Assembly: GCA_963969345.1 (NCBI GenBank)
Contig: OZ017770.1
Location: forward strand, 3,915,246-3,979,245
Origin: Turbatrix aceti
Lineage: Eukaryota > Nematoda > Chromadorea > Rhabditida > Panagrolaimidae
Reading direction: 5' to 3'
DNA length: 64,000 bases
Positions within the stretch are counted from its first letter, which is position 1. Every line of letters starts with the position of its first letter. The notes beneath the pieces are model-generated. The model saw only the letters and a list, made by a program, of their open reading frames with translations, was not told the DNA's origin and ran no database searches. The position numbers and the translations under genes are program-made. Positions 13,801 through 25,144 of this stretch are shown piece after piece.

Positions 13801-16800
13801 AACCGAATGAATGAGCGTTTTTTTGTTCAACCCTGAGTAAGTTGTGCCTTTTTGACTCTTGCGTTTGCCTGCCTCCTCCTGTCATCTCCTTTCTCGTTGC
13901 CTTATCCCCCATACGCATCGCAACATGAATCAAATCTTGCCATCACTCAATAATCGGGCTGTTATAGGTATTGTTCGACGCGTGAGTGACCTTGTTGTTT
14001 TACATTATTTTTCTTTACCCTTGGATTGTCTTTAATCTGTTAATAACACAGTTAGTATTACTTGTTGCACATCTGCGTGATCCCACACTTTTTTCTCGCA
14101 CAATATTGTACGTTTTTTTGCTTAAATTCATTGAAAAAAAGTAAGCACTCATCAAAAACCTCTTATTATCTTATTTGATATTTTCTTTCATTTTTGTGTA
14201 CGTACGCGCTCATTCTCAACAGGTTTCGTTGCTAACTGTGTATCCATATTTCAAGCTGGCTGGCTTAAACCAATAATTATTATTCCACCATGCGACAGGG
14301 ACGACCCATATTATACGGAGAAAAGTCCCTCCTGCTTTATGGGTATTAAATTTCTGTTTCCAAATTGTCTTCTTCCTTTAAGGTGGCATTGATCGTGATT
14401 GTTCCGGTGTCAACTCCTCGTAATACCGTTGTTTGTCTTTTTTTGACTCACCTGGCATTTTTGCGGTCATTTTTATGCGTTTGTCACTAAACAAATAACC
14501 GGATAAAATTCTTTGAAGTGAAATCTTATCACACAGAGTAGTACTTTCTTTGCATGCTTCAAATTTTTGGACTGCACTTGTTTGACACATTTCTTATTTC
14601 CTTCCGAGAGTTTAATTTAATTTTAATATTTTTTGTACTCAGGGGATCGAAGGAGTGGTGAAGAAGAGTTATTATTTATTTTTCTGTACATATTAGCTTA
14701 TCTTGTGGAATCTTTATAACTTGTCCATATTTTTTTCTGTGTCCGTTTTAAATTTTTTTGTATTGTATTTCTTTTGATACTCTTCAACTTCACACAACTG
14801 CTCTTCAGGCCACTTTTACGGTACTCCGCGACCAGATGAAACCGTGGTAGACGATCTGTCCAGTGTGATTTTTGTCAACGAAAACAATTCAAAAGTCAAC
14901 AGCCAGCAATCACTCGAAATTCTTGCACCTGAGCCCGAAATGGTTCAGGTACCTGTTATTCCGGAAGTCGTCACGGACAACCTGGGACCCCTGCCACCAA
15001 ATTGGGAAATAGCGTATTCCGATCTTGGCGAGAAATATTTCATTGAGTAAGTTGGGTCTTCGTTTACACTCGAGATGCATAAATTATGACTTTTAGCCAC
15101 AACCGAGGTGTCACTCAATGGGATGATCCACGGGAAGCCCTGCCTGAAGGATGGGAGCGAATCGATCATGCCGAACATGGCGTTTTCTACGTCGAGTAAG
15201 TTGCTTGCATCCTTGTAGCCCCCCAGGGAAACGAAATTAAGCCATATATAACAAGCAAGAGTGCATGGAATTTTTTTATTTTTAAAGATGACAGATTGGG
15301 TGTAAAGCGTTTAGTCGTCGGCATGACTCAATAGAATGCGGTTTCCGTCTGTTTGAAAGACATTTGACATGCTTTTTTCTATCTCGAATCATTGCTTTTA
15401 AATTTTGGAACGCAAATGGCAGCTAGTTATCGATTCCGACTTTTACGCTATTTTCCCAGTCGGAAAAAAAGAAGCGTAATGCTATATTTTCACACTATGA
15501 TGCTTGATTTGTCGCCTGTGGGACAAATATGACCCATTGTCGCTTGTGTACATCTTCTCAGGCATTGCTAGATAATGTGGTGTATTTTAGCCACGTTAAT
15601 CAGAAGACGCAATACGAACGACCAACCATAGAATCGACGTCGGCCACGTCCAATGGATTGAAGTCATCCCTTGCAAACGGGGGAGGTGATTTGTACAAAA
15701 ATGGTCATGCTTTTGACGGCGCTTCGTCATCCAATGGCAACAACAATAACAATAGCATTTCCTGGAACGGCCCGCAGTCATATCACAAACAGACAGCATC
15801 TGAAAAAGTGTCTACACCTTCTACGGGCACGCTCCCACATACCAACGGTAGTACGAAGCAACAACCACACGTACAGCTTCCCGTTAATCACCAAACGTGG
15901 CAGTCTGGAACACGCATGTTTGAGTTTACAAGTGATCCTACGAAACTTCAAGGCGAACTTGTAACAACGAGGATCCAGAAAGGGCCAAAGGGACTCGGAT
16001 TTACGCTCATCGGCAACGACGGAACCTCAGAATGCGCGGAATTCATTCAGGTTTGTTTTTCTTTTTTTTATTTGTGTACAGTTTTTTTCTTCAGATCAAA
16101 AGCATAATTCCGGGAGGTCCGGCTGCTTTAAATAACGTTCTTCATCCTGGAGACATTTTGGTTTATGTCAACAACAACATGATGCTCGGAGCGACTCAGG
16201 AAGACGCTTGTCAAGTATTCCGGTGCATCGGTGTTGGCGAGCATGTCACACTTCAGGTGTGTCGGGGCTACCCTCTTCTTCTTGATCCGTTAAACAAGGT
16301 CTAGCTTTTTTTTGTCTTTTTCCTGTTTTATTTTTTGCATTATTTAGATTGTTACGGAGAACGTCTACACCCCGCAACTGAATAACCATCATCGTCCCCG
16401 CGAACAGCATACCATTGAAATACACAAAGGAGACAGTGGTTATGGGTTTACGATCACAGACTCTCTACCGGGACAGCGAGTGAAGGCAATACTCCAGCCA
16501 CAGCAATGCCCTAATCTCCAGGAAGGCGATATCATTGTCGAGATCGACGGCGTCAATGTTCGGAGTGTTTCGCACGAACAGGTCATCCAGATGCTCCGCG
16601 ATCATCCCAGGGGATTTCGAACAACCATGGTTGTATCCCGGAATTCAACCAAACACCGATCACGTACGCCAACCGCCGCTTTTCGGTACGGTGAGAACCG
16701 GACAACTCCCGTGCCTGTCGTTCAACCGAGATCCAAAACGCCAGCACCGCAGCCTTTGAGGCCAACGAAGTCGTCCGCCTTGAAACAGTACAGACCCTCA

Positions 16801-18706
16801 AATGCGATTCAAACTACTCTCAAGGTAGTAAGTAAATTTTGAACATGCCACTAACTCATGTTACTTTCAGCCAGGAGAACAATTGGAAATCTACGAAAAC
16901 GCTGTTCGATTGAGACCCTCTTCGACCACTCTTGGGTTTGCTTCAACACCGACGTACGTCCCAGCGTCGGCTTTCAATCCAGACAGGTTATACAATCATC
17001 AGTTAATCACCGTGAACCTTATCAAGAGACCAGATGGATTTGGCTTTCACCTTGTCGGCGGAAGTGATGTAAGAATGCTTTGTTTTTTGTTTGAACGGAA
17101 TTCAGGTGCTTGTTTTCAGTCGCTTAACGTTTTAAAGATCGGAGACATCGTAGCTGGATCTGCCGCGTTTCTGGACGGGAGGCTTAGGTCAGACGACCGG
17201 TTGATTGAAGTCGACGGCCAGAATGTCGAAAACTGCAATCATGCCGACGTCGTCGAGTTGATAAAACGAGCCGGAGAAGTTGGACACGTCAAGCTCGTTG
17301 TTGCCAGACCAAAAGGTAATATTTATAGATAAATAATTTTAATAGGATTCTTTTTTTTGCAGAGGAATTGCCCAGGTCAACGTCGCTGCCTTTTGCATAC
17401 AATTTCACTCCACCTCACGTGCTCAACGGTCTTGCCTGCGATCCCCGACTGTCCCACGTCGTCGATCTGGCCAAGTTGGATTCCGAAGACTTTGGATGCA
17501 CCGTTGTCACCCATGCCAACGGCCACCGATACATCAGCCGCATCACACCCGGCAGCCCTGCAGATCGATGCGGTCGGATGATTCCTGGTGACTGCGTTGT
17601 GGCCATCAACAGCGTACCTATCCAGGCCATGTCTCACCAGCAGGTTATAAATTTCATCAAGTCGTCTGGCAACACTATCAGCTTTACGATTGATCCCACC
17701 AAGCGACTAGCCTATGAGCCATCTGTGGTATCCGGGGACGTGGATTACGGTGTAAGAGCAACCCAGAATACACCGTCTCAAATATACGGTCACGGTCATC
17801 CGCAGGCCTTCTTGAACAACAATAACTATGGCACGCTGCGGAGCAATCCTCAAGTAAGTTTTTATTTTTTTTATTTTTTGTTTTAAATCTTGTCGTACGT
17901 CGCCTGTTTTTGCAACATTGTGTTGTTCATTTAGCACGCCTGCGAATTTCACCTTCCGCATGCCGTATTTATGTCTTGCTTGGCCGGTAAGGCCGGGGTC
18001 TCGGAAACACAAATGGGCCCTCAATTTGGGTCCATCACAGACCCTGCCGCCTTTTCTGCACTGCAGAATGGAAATGCTTCTTTTGCACAAAATGTCGTAT
18101 ACATCCCGGCTTACGTCGGAGACGGTTTCGACGATATAGGACGTTTCATAGCCGGCCACAAACCTCATATGGGCCAGAAGATCCGACTGCTAGCATCACG
18201 ACGACAAACTGTCGTTGACTACGGTCAGCTGATGTACTGCACGTTGCCCGATATCCCAGATCTTCCATCGGTTGCCGAAGCAGTTGAATTAGACACACTT
18301 GCCAAGTTCGCTTTATTTTCGTTGCTTGCACTGTATTTTCCCCACTTCTTGCGCTTTCCTAATATTTGTTGTTTTTTCATTAACCGGGATTCGTTTGTCT
18401 TCATCGAAGTAATACTTCTGTTTTCAGGGACGCCAGCGATCTTTAACATCCGTCGAACTTCCTCGCGGCAAAAAAGGTTTTGGCTTTTCGATCAGAGGCG
18501 GATACGAGTTTAACCAGATGCCGCTATTCGTACTAAAGATAGCCGATGATGGTCCTGCTGCTGCGAGTGGCAAACTTTATGTGGGTGACCAAATCGTCGA
18601 GATTAACGGCGAGAATACCCGCTACATGACCCACGAACGCGCTATCCAGCTTATCAAAGAACACCCTGTTGTTCGCCTCATCGTCCAACGCGAAGAACGT
18701 GCATAA
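10822..18706 (+). CDS. MAGI: MAGI-type membrane-associated guanylate kinase, inverted
   Basis: Scaffold of cell junctions and synapses. Exons: 10822-11423, 11469-11563, 11668-11766, 11821-11940, 14809-15046, 15097-15195, 15591-16050, 16095-16298, 16348-16827, 16871-17068, 17120-17315, 17363-17853, 17935 to about 18282, 18428-18706; about 1,300 residues. Domain order is diagnostic: N-terminal PDZ with LPFTICGG (11250-11560), a truncated guanylate-kinase-like domain with [10 protein letters not shown] and GHFYGTPRP (11690-14830), WW1 (LPPNWEIAY...WDDPRE), WW2 (LPEGWERID...YERP), then five PDZ domains with loops [29 protein letters not shown] and FGFSIRGG. A Pro-rich linker follows the first exon block. 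The last PDZ ends about 10 residues before the stop. The junction after the exon starting at 17935 is weak: only GTTGCC (exon end 18270) or GTTGAA (18282) keeps phase with the final exon. Confidence 0.93.
11941..14808 (+). other. 2.9 kb intron of the MAGI gene
   Basis: Flanked by a clean donor (G|GTAATGAC) and acceptor (CTCTTCAG|GC) that restore the guanylate-kinase-like domain. It is about 50 times longer than neighbouring introns. Content is AT-rich with several hundred bases of mixed composition (12050-13400), a short CGG-rich tract near 12700 and a G run near 12900. No coding exon, tRNA or transposon ends recognised. It could hold an enhancer or an internal promoter. Confidence 0.7.
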
Positions 18707-18935
18707 TCTTCTCGCTTCTGTTTCGCCTAGCCCCGCTCGAACTAGCCCCTTTTTCCTTGGTTTTTGTAGCTGGCACAAAAACCAAAAATACTTATTCTTG
18801 GTCGATTGTCTTCTCTTAAACTGAGCCTTGCCATATTGTTTCAAATTACGCAACTTGTTGTTATCAATCGTCCAAGAAGAGAAGTCATGTTAAGGATCAC
18901 TTAATCTGTATACATTGCCTGTTTTTCGCGTTGAT

Positions 18936-18941
18936 AATAAA
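18936..18941 (+). terminator. Polyadenylation signal of the MAGI gene
   Basis: AATAAA about 230 nt after the MAGI stop codon. The next gene on the minus strand has its likely signal (plus-strand TTTTTATT near 19010-19018), so this 500 bp gap (18707-19206) is a tail-to-tail region with two 3' UTRs and nothing else visible. Confidence 0.55.
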
Positions 18942-19206
18942 TCGGAAAAATCAAGGACCCCGAAATCCCACGCTTACAGTCCTCAGAATGCACACATACA
19001 TCACTAAATAATTTTTATTCCGAGTAAAGCATCATCACGTACGTGCTTGGCAAGATAGATACCACGTTTAAGGAAACATCAGTTTTTTAGAACGACAGTC
19101 GTTGATTGCATAATTGCGATGTAACGATGTCGTTGAGAATCATGATCATTCACCGGTGAAAAAATTGATGCTTCCCCCGCACGAATTCAGCTTCGCCTGC
19201 CAAGAC

Positions 19207-19545
19207 CTAGTTTTGACCGTTCTGAGAAGCGTGGTCTTTCTGGGCTTCTTCGAGGTAGGCCTGCATGTCGTATATGCGACGTACACGGTGAAGCCCTGAA
19301 AATAACGATCCACTATAAACTGATTTTTTGAAATTGAAAAACCAACCAGTGGAAGGATCCCCGTTGTTGGAAACCGTAACCCGAGTTTCGGACACGTAAC
19401 CCTCGTCAAGATCTGAAATTATATAATTATGCGGTTCAAGTAAAATCAGTGTATAACCAACCGGGATGCATGTTACCCCTCTTTGAAAGAAACTGAAAGA
19501 GACGCAGCATCCGATTGAGCCGTTTCCGATCTGAAACCGCTTCAT
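19207..19545 (-). CDS. Small protein, no family recognised
   Basis: Proposed exons on the minus strand: 19545 to about 19458, 19412-19347, 19295-19207, giving about 80 residues. The last exon (29 codons) reads as an amphipathic, acidic/basic helix ending in a Gln/Asn-rich tail (AYLEEAQKDHASQNGQN), and both downstream acceptors are good (ATTTCAG, TTTTCAG). The exon 1 donor is uncertain (G|GTTATA chosen for a 45 nt intron). The whole stretch is also open without splicing, so a 112-residue unspliced version cannot be excluded. No domain, signal peptide or membrane segment is evident. Confidence 0.4.
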   Translation of the reverse strand: MKRFQIGNGSIGCCVSFSFFQRGVTCIPVGYTLILLEPHNYIISDLDEGYVSETRVTVSNNGDPSTGWFFNFKKSVYSGSLFSGLHRVRRIYDMQAYLEEAQKDHASQNGQN

Positions 19546-20221
19546 GATTTAGAGGAAAAAATTTTTCAAAACTGAAAGTTTTTTAATTTAAGCCACATGA
19601 TAAGTCTATTACACCAAAGAAATTAAGAAAGATGAAGATATCGGAACTGACTTTTGCTCAAAAGGCAAACGACGTTAAAAAATGCAGAACGCCCCGGATA
19701 GTCTGTCTTTAAAAAAAAAACCTCCTCATGCGTCCTTTCGCTATGGCAAGCGCCATATGTTGATATTACAGGGCGCACATTCCCATCAGACGGACCTCGG
19801 AAATGAAAACAGAGATACCGTGGATCAAAGTCTACGGCGCTCTTTGCAGCTGAGGACTGTGTCTGCAGACATTACTTTTAACCATCGACAAAAAAAAACC
19901 GGGCCGGCCCGGAAGCCTTGGACCGACCGTAAATTACAGCGCCGAGATTTTTTTGTGAAAGACAAAAGCTTACATCAAGTGTAGGTGTTCAGCGCGTTGT
20001 ACAGTGGCATCAGAGCATAAAATCAAGAAATGTGACGAGACATCAAAAACTCAGAATACGACTAAGCACATTATAAAAAAATTTATTCGGACATGTATAC
20101 AGAAAAAAAAACACATTGGGAATGCTTTTTTTATGATTCTGTTCATTTCAGAGTTCATCGTATTCGGAAGTTGGTTGTAATATAGCCAAACCAACTTCCT
20201 TGGTATTAGTATTATGGGTTA
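19546..20221. other. Intergenic, 676 bp
   Basis: Upstream of the small minus-strand gene and downstream of the next one. A TTTATT at 20082-20087 (AATAAA on the minus strand) fits as the polyadenylation signal of the gene at 20222-20992. A plus-strand frame at 19682-19984 has no protein-like composition and a GC-rich inverted patch (GGGCCGGCCCGG near 19900). Nothing else recognised. Confidence 0.4.
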
Positions 20222-20992
20222 TCATTGTGAGGCGGGATAAATAGTGTCATTGGCATGAAGGCTTTCAGGAGAAATCGCTAGATGACTGAGTTCACCTTCG
20301 ATGTAAAGCAGGTTGAGGGCAAAAAGGTCAATGTTATGCTGGCAGCTTTTGAGTTTGGAGATCTGCTGAAACAAGCGCTGCTCGAACTAAAAATTTTTAA
20401 ATTTAAAATTTGGAATTAAAATTGGCAAAATAGACATACACCGGAGCTCTGGAAGTTGATGGTATAGTTGACTCCGTTGTCGTCTTCGATGAGGAGTTCT
20501 TCAAGGCTATCAGGGACGGATTTCTTCAGAAACGAAAGTGTGGCAATAGGTTTGACCTGCTCGTCTTCGTGGACGAAAAAACAAAATTCGATGTATTCCG
20601 GGTTCAAAACTTGGGGCTCATTAATTATTTTTTCGATGAAATAGTTGACAATTTCAAGATCGATGAAAATGACCAGATGGGGAAGGAGCGGGTTGCTCTG
20701 TTCAATGACATAAGCGTGGTCGCTGTGCTTTGCACACTCATACATCCGTACCCATTGAGGGAACTGAACGCGCGGAATGGGCTTTTTCAGGATGTGAGCG
20801 ATGCCAATGGGCGTTTCGTGGATCAGTGCGTTGAACTGCTCGTAAACCTTACCTTCGCACACACGAACAGTAAAGCGCTGTCGAGACTTGTTTTTTTTGA
20901 CCGTGATACACTAAAAGGGAATGGGTGTGCGCAATCAACAAAAGCAAGCAATTAACACATACAACGTGACGTTTGAATGTTTCCATCATCAT
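20222..20992 (-). CDS. 221-residue protein of unknown family
   Basis: Exons on the minus strand: 20992-20963 (10 codons, starting MMMETFKRHV), 20910-20440 and 20386-20222. All junctions are phase 0 with GTATGT donors and TTTTAG acceptors. A strong acceptor (TTTTTTTCAG) lies about 15 nt upstream of the start codon, consistent with a spliced leader. The protein has no signal peptide or membrane span. It has alternating beta-like and helical stretches, for example HLVIFIDLEIVNYFIEKI and EYIEFCFFVHEDEQ, and an acidic C-terminal half. I recognise no domain. The dense, low-repeat composition and clean splicing argue for a genuine intracellular gene. Confidence 0.7.
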
Positions 20993-21153
20993 ATGATGAC
21001 TGATGAACCTGAAAAAAAGGTTGTGAATATACGACGCACAATGATTTACGAATGCACACGCGACAACCCCCTTCTTTGTATCAAAAAGATTACCTTTCTG
21101 GCTAGCATGAATAACGTCTTAATTTCACAAACTACTTATTTGCGCGCGGTTAC

Positions 21154-22123
21154 ATGAAATTATCAAAGATAGTGTTTATCTTTCTACTCGCCCGGTTGTC
21201 AAATGCCACCCCGACTCCTCAAATGTGCCTGGCGTTTGCCAAGTTTGCAGCGCGATGGAATCCATTACCCGAAACTCTAGCAGCGTGGAGCAGAGATAAT
21301 TGCAACAAAATACAACCAAGACCCAAAGACATGTCATGTGCAGATATTCAACAGGTCAGTCCTAAAAACCTTATACGTAGCGTTTTTTGATAACAAACAA
21401 AAAGACTTGTGCTTATCAGTTGTTTTTAGTTTGTTTCCGACTGCAATTATGGCAGTGGTGGTCCTAAAATGACAGATGAAGAATTGCGATTATCAAATCG
21501 ACACCTTACGGAAGAATACTGGACGGTGAGTTTTCCTAATTTTTTTGTTCTACAGTCAAAGTACATACCTTTCGCATGATAGGATTCACCTTTCTTTCAC
21601 CTTTCTAGCGAACATATGGAGCTAATCGCCCGAAAGTGCTTCCTAAGTACACATATTACGACAGACGGACTGTGTACGACTATGGCCAATATGGAAACTG
21701 GTACTATCCCAACTACTATCCGAATTCCTTTATTAACAGTTTTGGAGACCGAGACAGTATCCGTAGGCTTGAAAATGAGTACGCGTGGACCAAGGGAGGA
21801 CGATTTCCCTACAACAGGTATTTAAATTTTTTTTTGGCAAAAATTGTCAGTAATAATTTTAAAAAACATTTAGGGCGGATAATATTGTCAACATTGGCCT
21901 CCAGCAAACATCTTTACCGACCTGTTTACACGACCTATTCTTTTGTGTCCGAGCTTCGTATATGACACCTCGCCAGCGCCCTACCGTTGCCCCCGAAGAC
22001 GAGGACGAAGACTCGACGGAAAACGAATGGCAGGCACGAAGGCGAGCCCAAAGCCGGCGATCAAAGCGGTCTCCTGCTGAGAAAGTGAAATACACCCCGT
22101 TGCCTAGCCCGTTAGATGTGTAA
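21154..22123 (+). CDS. Secreted protein, Tyr/Asn-rich centre, basic C-terminus
   Basis: Exons 21154-21354, 21430-21525, 21609-21817 and 21874-22123; phases close to give 251 residues. The N-terminus is a clear signal peptide ([18 protein letters not shown]). Six cysteines are spread through the chain, two of them in the DMSCADIQQ and SDCNYGSGG segments. The middle is rich in Tyr, Asn and Trp ([16 protein letters not shown]). The C-terminal third is highly charged: an acidic EDEDEDS stretch and then basic clusters with KRS, a possible furin-type site. No family recognised. Probably an extracellular, fast-evolving protein. Confidence 0.7.
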
Positions 22124-22626
22124 ATTTGAGAGAAAAAAAAACAATTCTCTTCATTTCGTTGAAAAGGAGAGCGATAGCTCTTTTTTTAATGCTAAGGTTT
22201 TTTCACTGCGCGCTAATAATAGTTTTTATTGTTTACTGATACATTTTTGTTTTGTACAGGCCAAAAAAAAAATAGAAACAAAAAATTTTGAACCATTGTA
22301 TAGTCCGTTTTGGCAAGACTTACAACAATGCGACCTTTATATAACACAAGACTAGAGACCGTTAATTGAGTTTGTTGTCACGGCATTCTCCTGGTTTTTG
22401 AGTGGTTACAAACGTCTACGGCAACAACGGAAACGGTTAAAAAATAAATTGCTTAAAGAAAAAAATGTTTGACTGTATTCATTATTGTATGTACTTTACC
22501 CCGCTATCTTTTTAACCGGTTTGTAAGGCGCATTTGATGTAACAGGTTTCAAGGATATGGCAAAGCTGTAACAAAAAACAATAAAAATTTAGTTCGAAAA
22601 AGCTGTGAATTGAGCTCGGAAACACG
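22124..22626. other. Tail-to-tail intergenic region, 503 bp
   Basis: AATAAA at 22443-22448 fits the upstream secreted protein gene. No coding frame with protein-like composition. Nothing else recognised. Confidence 0.4.
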
Positions 22627-25144
22627 TTAAGCAGTTGATCTGTACAGAGAATCAATAACGGTCTGATACATCTTACGAAGTTGAGGCCTCTTTGCCTTTA
22701 GCGTAGGTGTAAGGAGCCCATTTTCAACCGAAAAGGCATTGAGCGTCAGGTGGATAGCCTTTACTTGCTCAATGCTGTTCAATTTGTGCGACTTGCCGAC
22801 TGCTTGTAAGTCTTTCAAGATACATGCAATTGTCTGAAAACATAGAACGTGACTGGCTGCACGCAAAATTAAGGAGTGAAAACATACGTCTTTATTTTTG
22901 ACGATCTCTTCGATGGTCTTTGTACTGTCGCCTGTTTGCTTTGCATACCAGGAAGTGACCACTGCCTGATCGGGAACAACGATGGCGACCAAAAAGCGTT
23001 CCAATGGGTTTCCATCAACGTATATCTGCTGAACAAATTGGGACTGAACATAGATGTTTTCGATTTTTTCTGGGGCAATGTATTCTCCTTGGGCAAGTTT
23101 GAAAATATGCTTCTTGCGGTCGATAATTTTGAACCCACCAGTGGGCAAGACCTGTCCAATGTCTCCCGTTCGGAGATAACCGTCTTCGTCGAACAATTCC
23201 GCTGTTTTTTCTGGATCTTGATAGTAGCCTTCCGTAACGGAGGGTCCCTTGATAAGTATTTCACCTTTGCCCTCTGACTGAAAAGCAAAAAGCACTTTGA
23301 AAAGCACTCTTTAATCAAAAAAATATGCACTTACGGCAAAGTAATTAAGTTCTGGAACGTCTCCTAGGCGAATTACGGTGCAAGTACCAGGGCCTCCGCA
23401 GTGGCCACCAACGTAGTCTCCAGGCCACGTGCACGTTGCCATGGCGGTGCACTCTGTCTGACCGTATCCTTCAATAATTACAGCGCCGAGTGTAACTCGG
23501 CAAATTTCGAGGACCTCTGTACTGATAGGTGCGGAGCCGGTGATTATCATTCGAAGATTGCCACCTAAACGCTGCTGAAGTTTACGAAACACGAGTTTGT
23601 CCCAAATTGTGTTGTTTGTTACGACACGTTCTTTTAAAAGTGCTAGTTTGTGTTTATACGCCAGGTTGAACAGAGTTCGTGCCAAGAATCCTGATTTTGA
23701 TAGCGTACTCTGAAAATTGATAAAAATTGTACCAATTCATTGATAATGACCTGGGGACCAGTCAAGGTGTCTACCTGTATGCTGTCATTGAGTTTATTGA
23801 GCAGACGAGGAACAACCGGGAAGATTGTAGGACGAAGAACGGCCATGTCGTCGATAAGGTGTGCAATATTACCGGAATAATAGCCAACCGAGCTGCCAAA
23901 GTACATCAGAACCCAATGACAGACTTGCTCGAACATGTGTGATAGGGGGAGATAACTGATGGACACCTGTCCGGGTTGCGCGATGGCCGGTTCAAAGGTG
24001 ACACACATGGTGTTGAATCCTGTGACATTGGCAATGACGTTGGCGTGGGACAGGACCACACCTTTTGGCTGACCGGTAGTGCCGCTTGTGAAACTGCAAA
24101 TTTTGAATAAACTCATCAAATATTTTTTTTCTCGTTTTACCAAATGATATAAGTATCGCTGGGCTTTGGAACGACATCTGGCACCTGTACATCTCGGCCG
24201 AGTGCCCGCACGTCATCGTAGAGATGAATCTCAATGCCATGCTGTTTTGCACGTTCATTAATTTTCTCCAGATTAGGATGCTCGTTTCCGATAAGAATTA
24301 TGTATTTCAGTGATGGAGTTTCTGATGCGGTATTGAGCAATCGATTTACCTTTTCCTCGTCATCGGTAACGATAACGCTAAAATCAGACAGCGGCTTATT
24401 CCTAATCCCCACGCATTCTTATTTTTACCTGATATTAGTTTTCTTGATGATGTATGCTGCTGCATCGGCTCCCAGTGTGTCGTACAATGGCACACTGACC
24501 ATTGAATACCGCACGCATGCAACCGATGTGATAAACCATTCCGGACAGTTTTTAGCGTAAATGCCTATTTTTGTGGAATTGTCTGAAAGAATGAAAGTTG
24601 ATAAAAAAAATAATCATTGTCCTACTACACTATCACTTGGCAGAACATTCACATCAAAGTACAAAAAACACAAAATTCCCTTACTCGGCTGGATGTTGAA
24701 CTTGGTGATCAGCGCGGATCCGATTTCTCTTGACCGTTGAAAAACCTCAGAATACTTGAGCCATTTATATTCCGTGTCGTTTGGTTTGCGACTCCCCAGA
24801 CAGGGGCCATTACGTGACACCTACAAAAAAAGAAAAAAATCACGCAGAAAGCAATTAATTATACAAACTTCAATTCCATTCAAAAATATATCATAGAGAG
24901 TTTGAATAGATTTGTTGGGTCTCTCGTCAAAATTCTTTGGCGAAAAACGAAGCAAACCGCTCTTGTAGGTATGCTTTTCGCCTTCGACCGGCACAGATTG
25001 CTGGTCATGCAAAATGCCAGGAGGTGCTTTGATTTGATTGAAGTCTTTCCAGACTTTGTACGAGATAACTGCCGTGGTCACTGCGACAGCGACCGAAGCG
25101 ATCAAGCTGGCGTGATCAAAGAGAAGGCCGAGCACGCAGGACAT
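22627..25144 (-). CDS. ACSL: Long-chain-fatty-acid--CoA ligase (ACSL1-like)
   Basis: Activates long-chain fatty acids to acyl-CoA using ATP, at the ER or outer mitochondrial membrane. Exons on the minus strand: 25144-24869, 24820-24685, 24582-24429, 24377-24141, 24093-23775, 23709-23335, 23277-22888, 22833-22627. They close to 697 residues, essentially the length of human ACSL1. Seen: N-terminal membrane anchor (SLIASVAVAVTTAVISYKVW), YAKNCPEW, VPLYDTLG, the AMP-binding P-loop FTSGTTGQPKG (Cys-Phe junction split by an intron), PLSHMFEQV, GYGQTECTA, and the fatty-acid gate region TGDIGQVLPTGGFKIIDRKK with KLAQGEYIAPEKIEN. A 51 nt intron at 24378-24428 is needed to remove an in-frame stop. A TTTTTTGCAG acceptor lies 8 nt before the ATG. 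No catalytic motif is missing. Confidence 0.96.

Noticed and set aside
19890..19915. GC palindrome GGGCCGGCCCGG considered as a terminator or tRNA arm
   Set aside because: No surrounding cloverleaf, A/B boxes or T run; too short to interpret.
19682..19984. 100-codon plus-strand frame
   Set aside because: Composition is not protein-like, there is no splice or start context, and it overlaps the upstream region of a better-supported minus-strand gene.
24402..24428. Apparent 27 nt intron in the acyl-CoA synthetase gene
   Set aside because: A 51 nt intron ending at 24378 also restores the frame, fits the size of neighbouring introns and aligns better with ACSL proteins.
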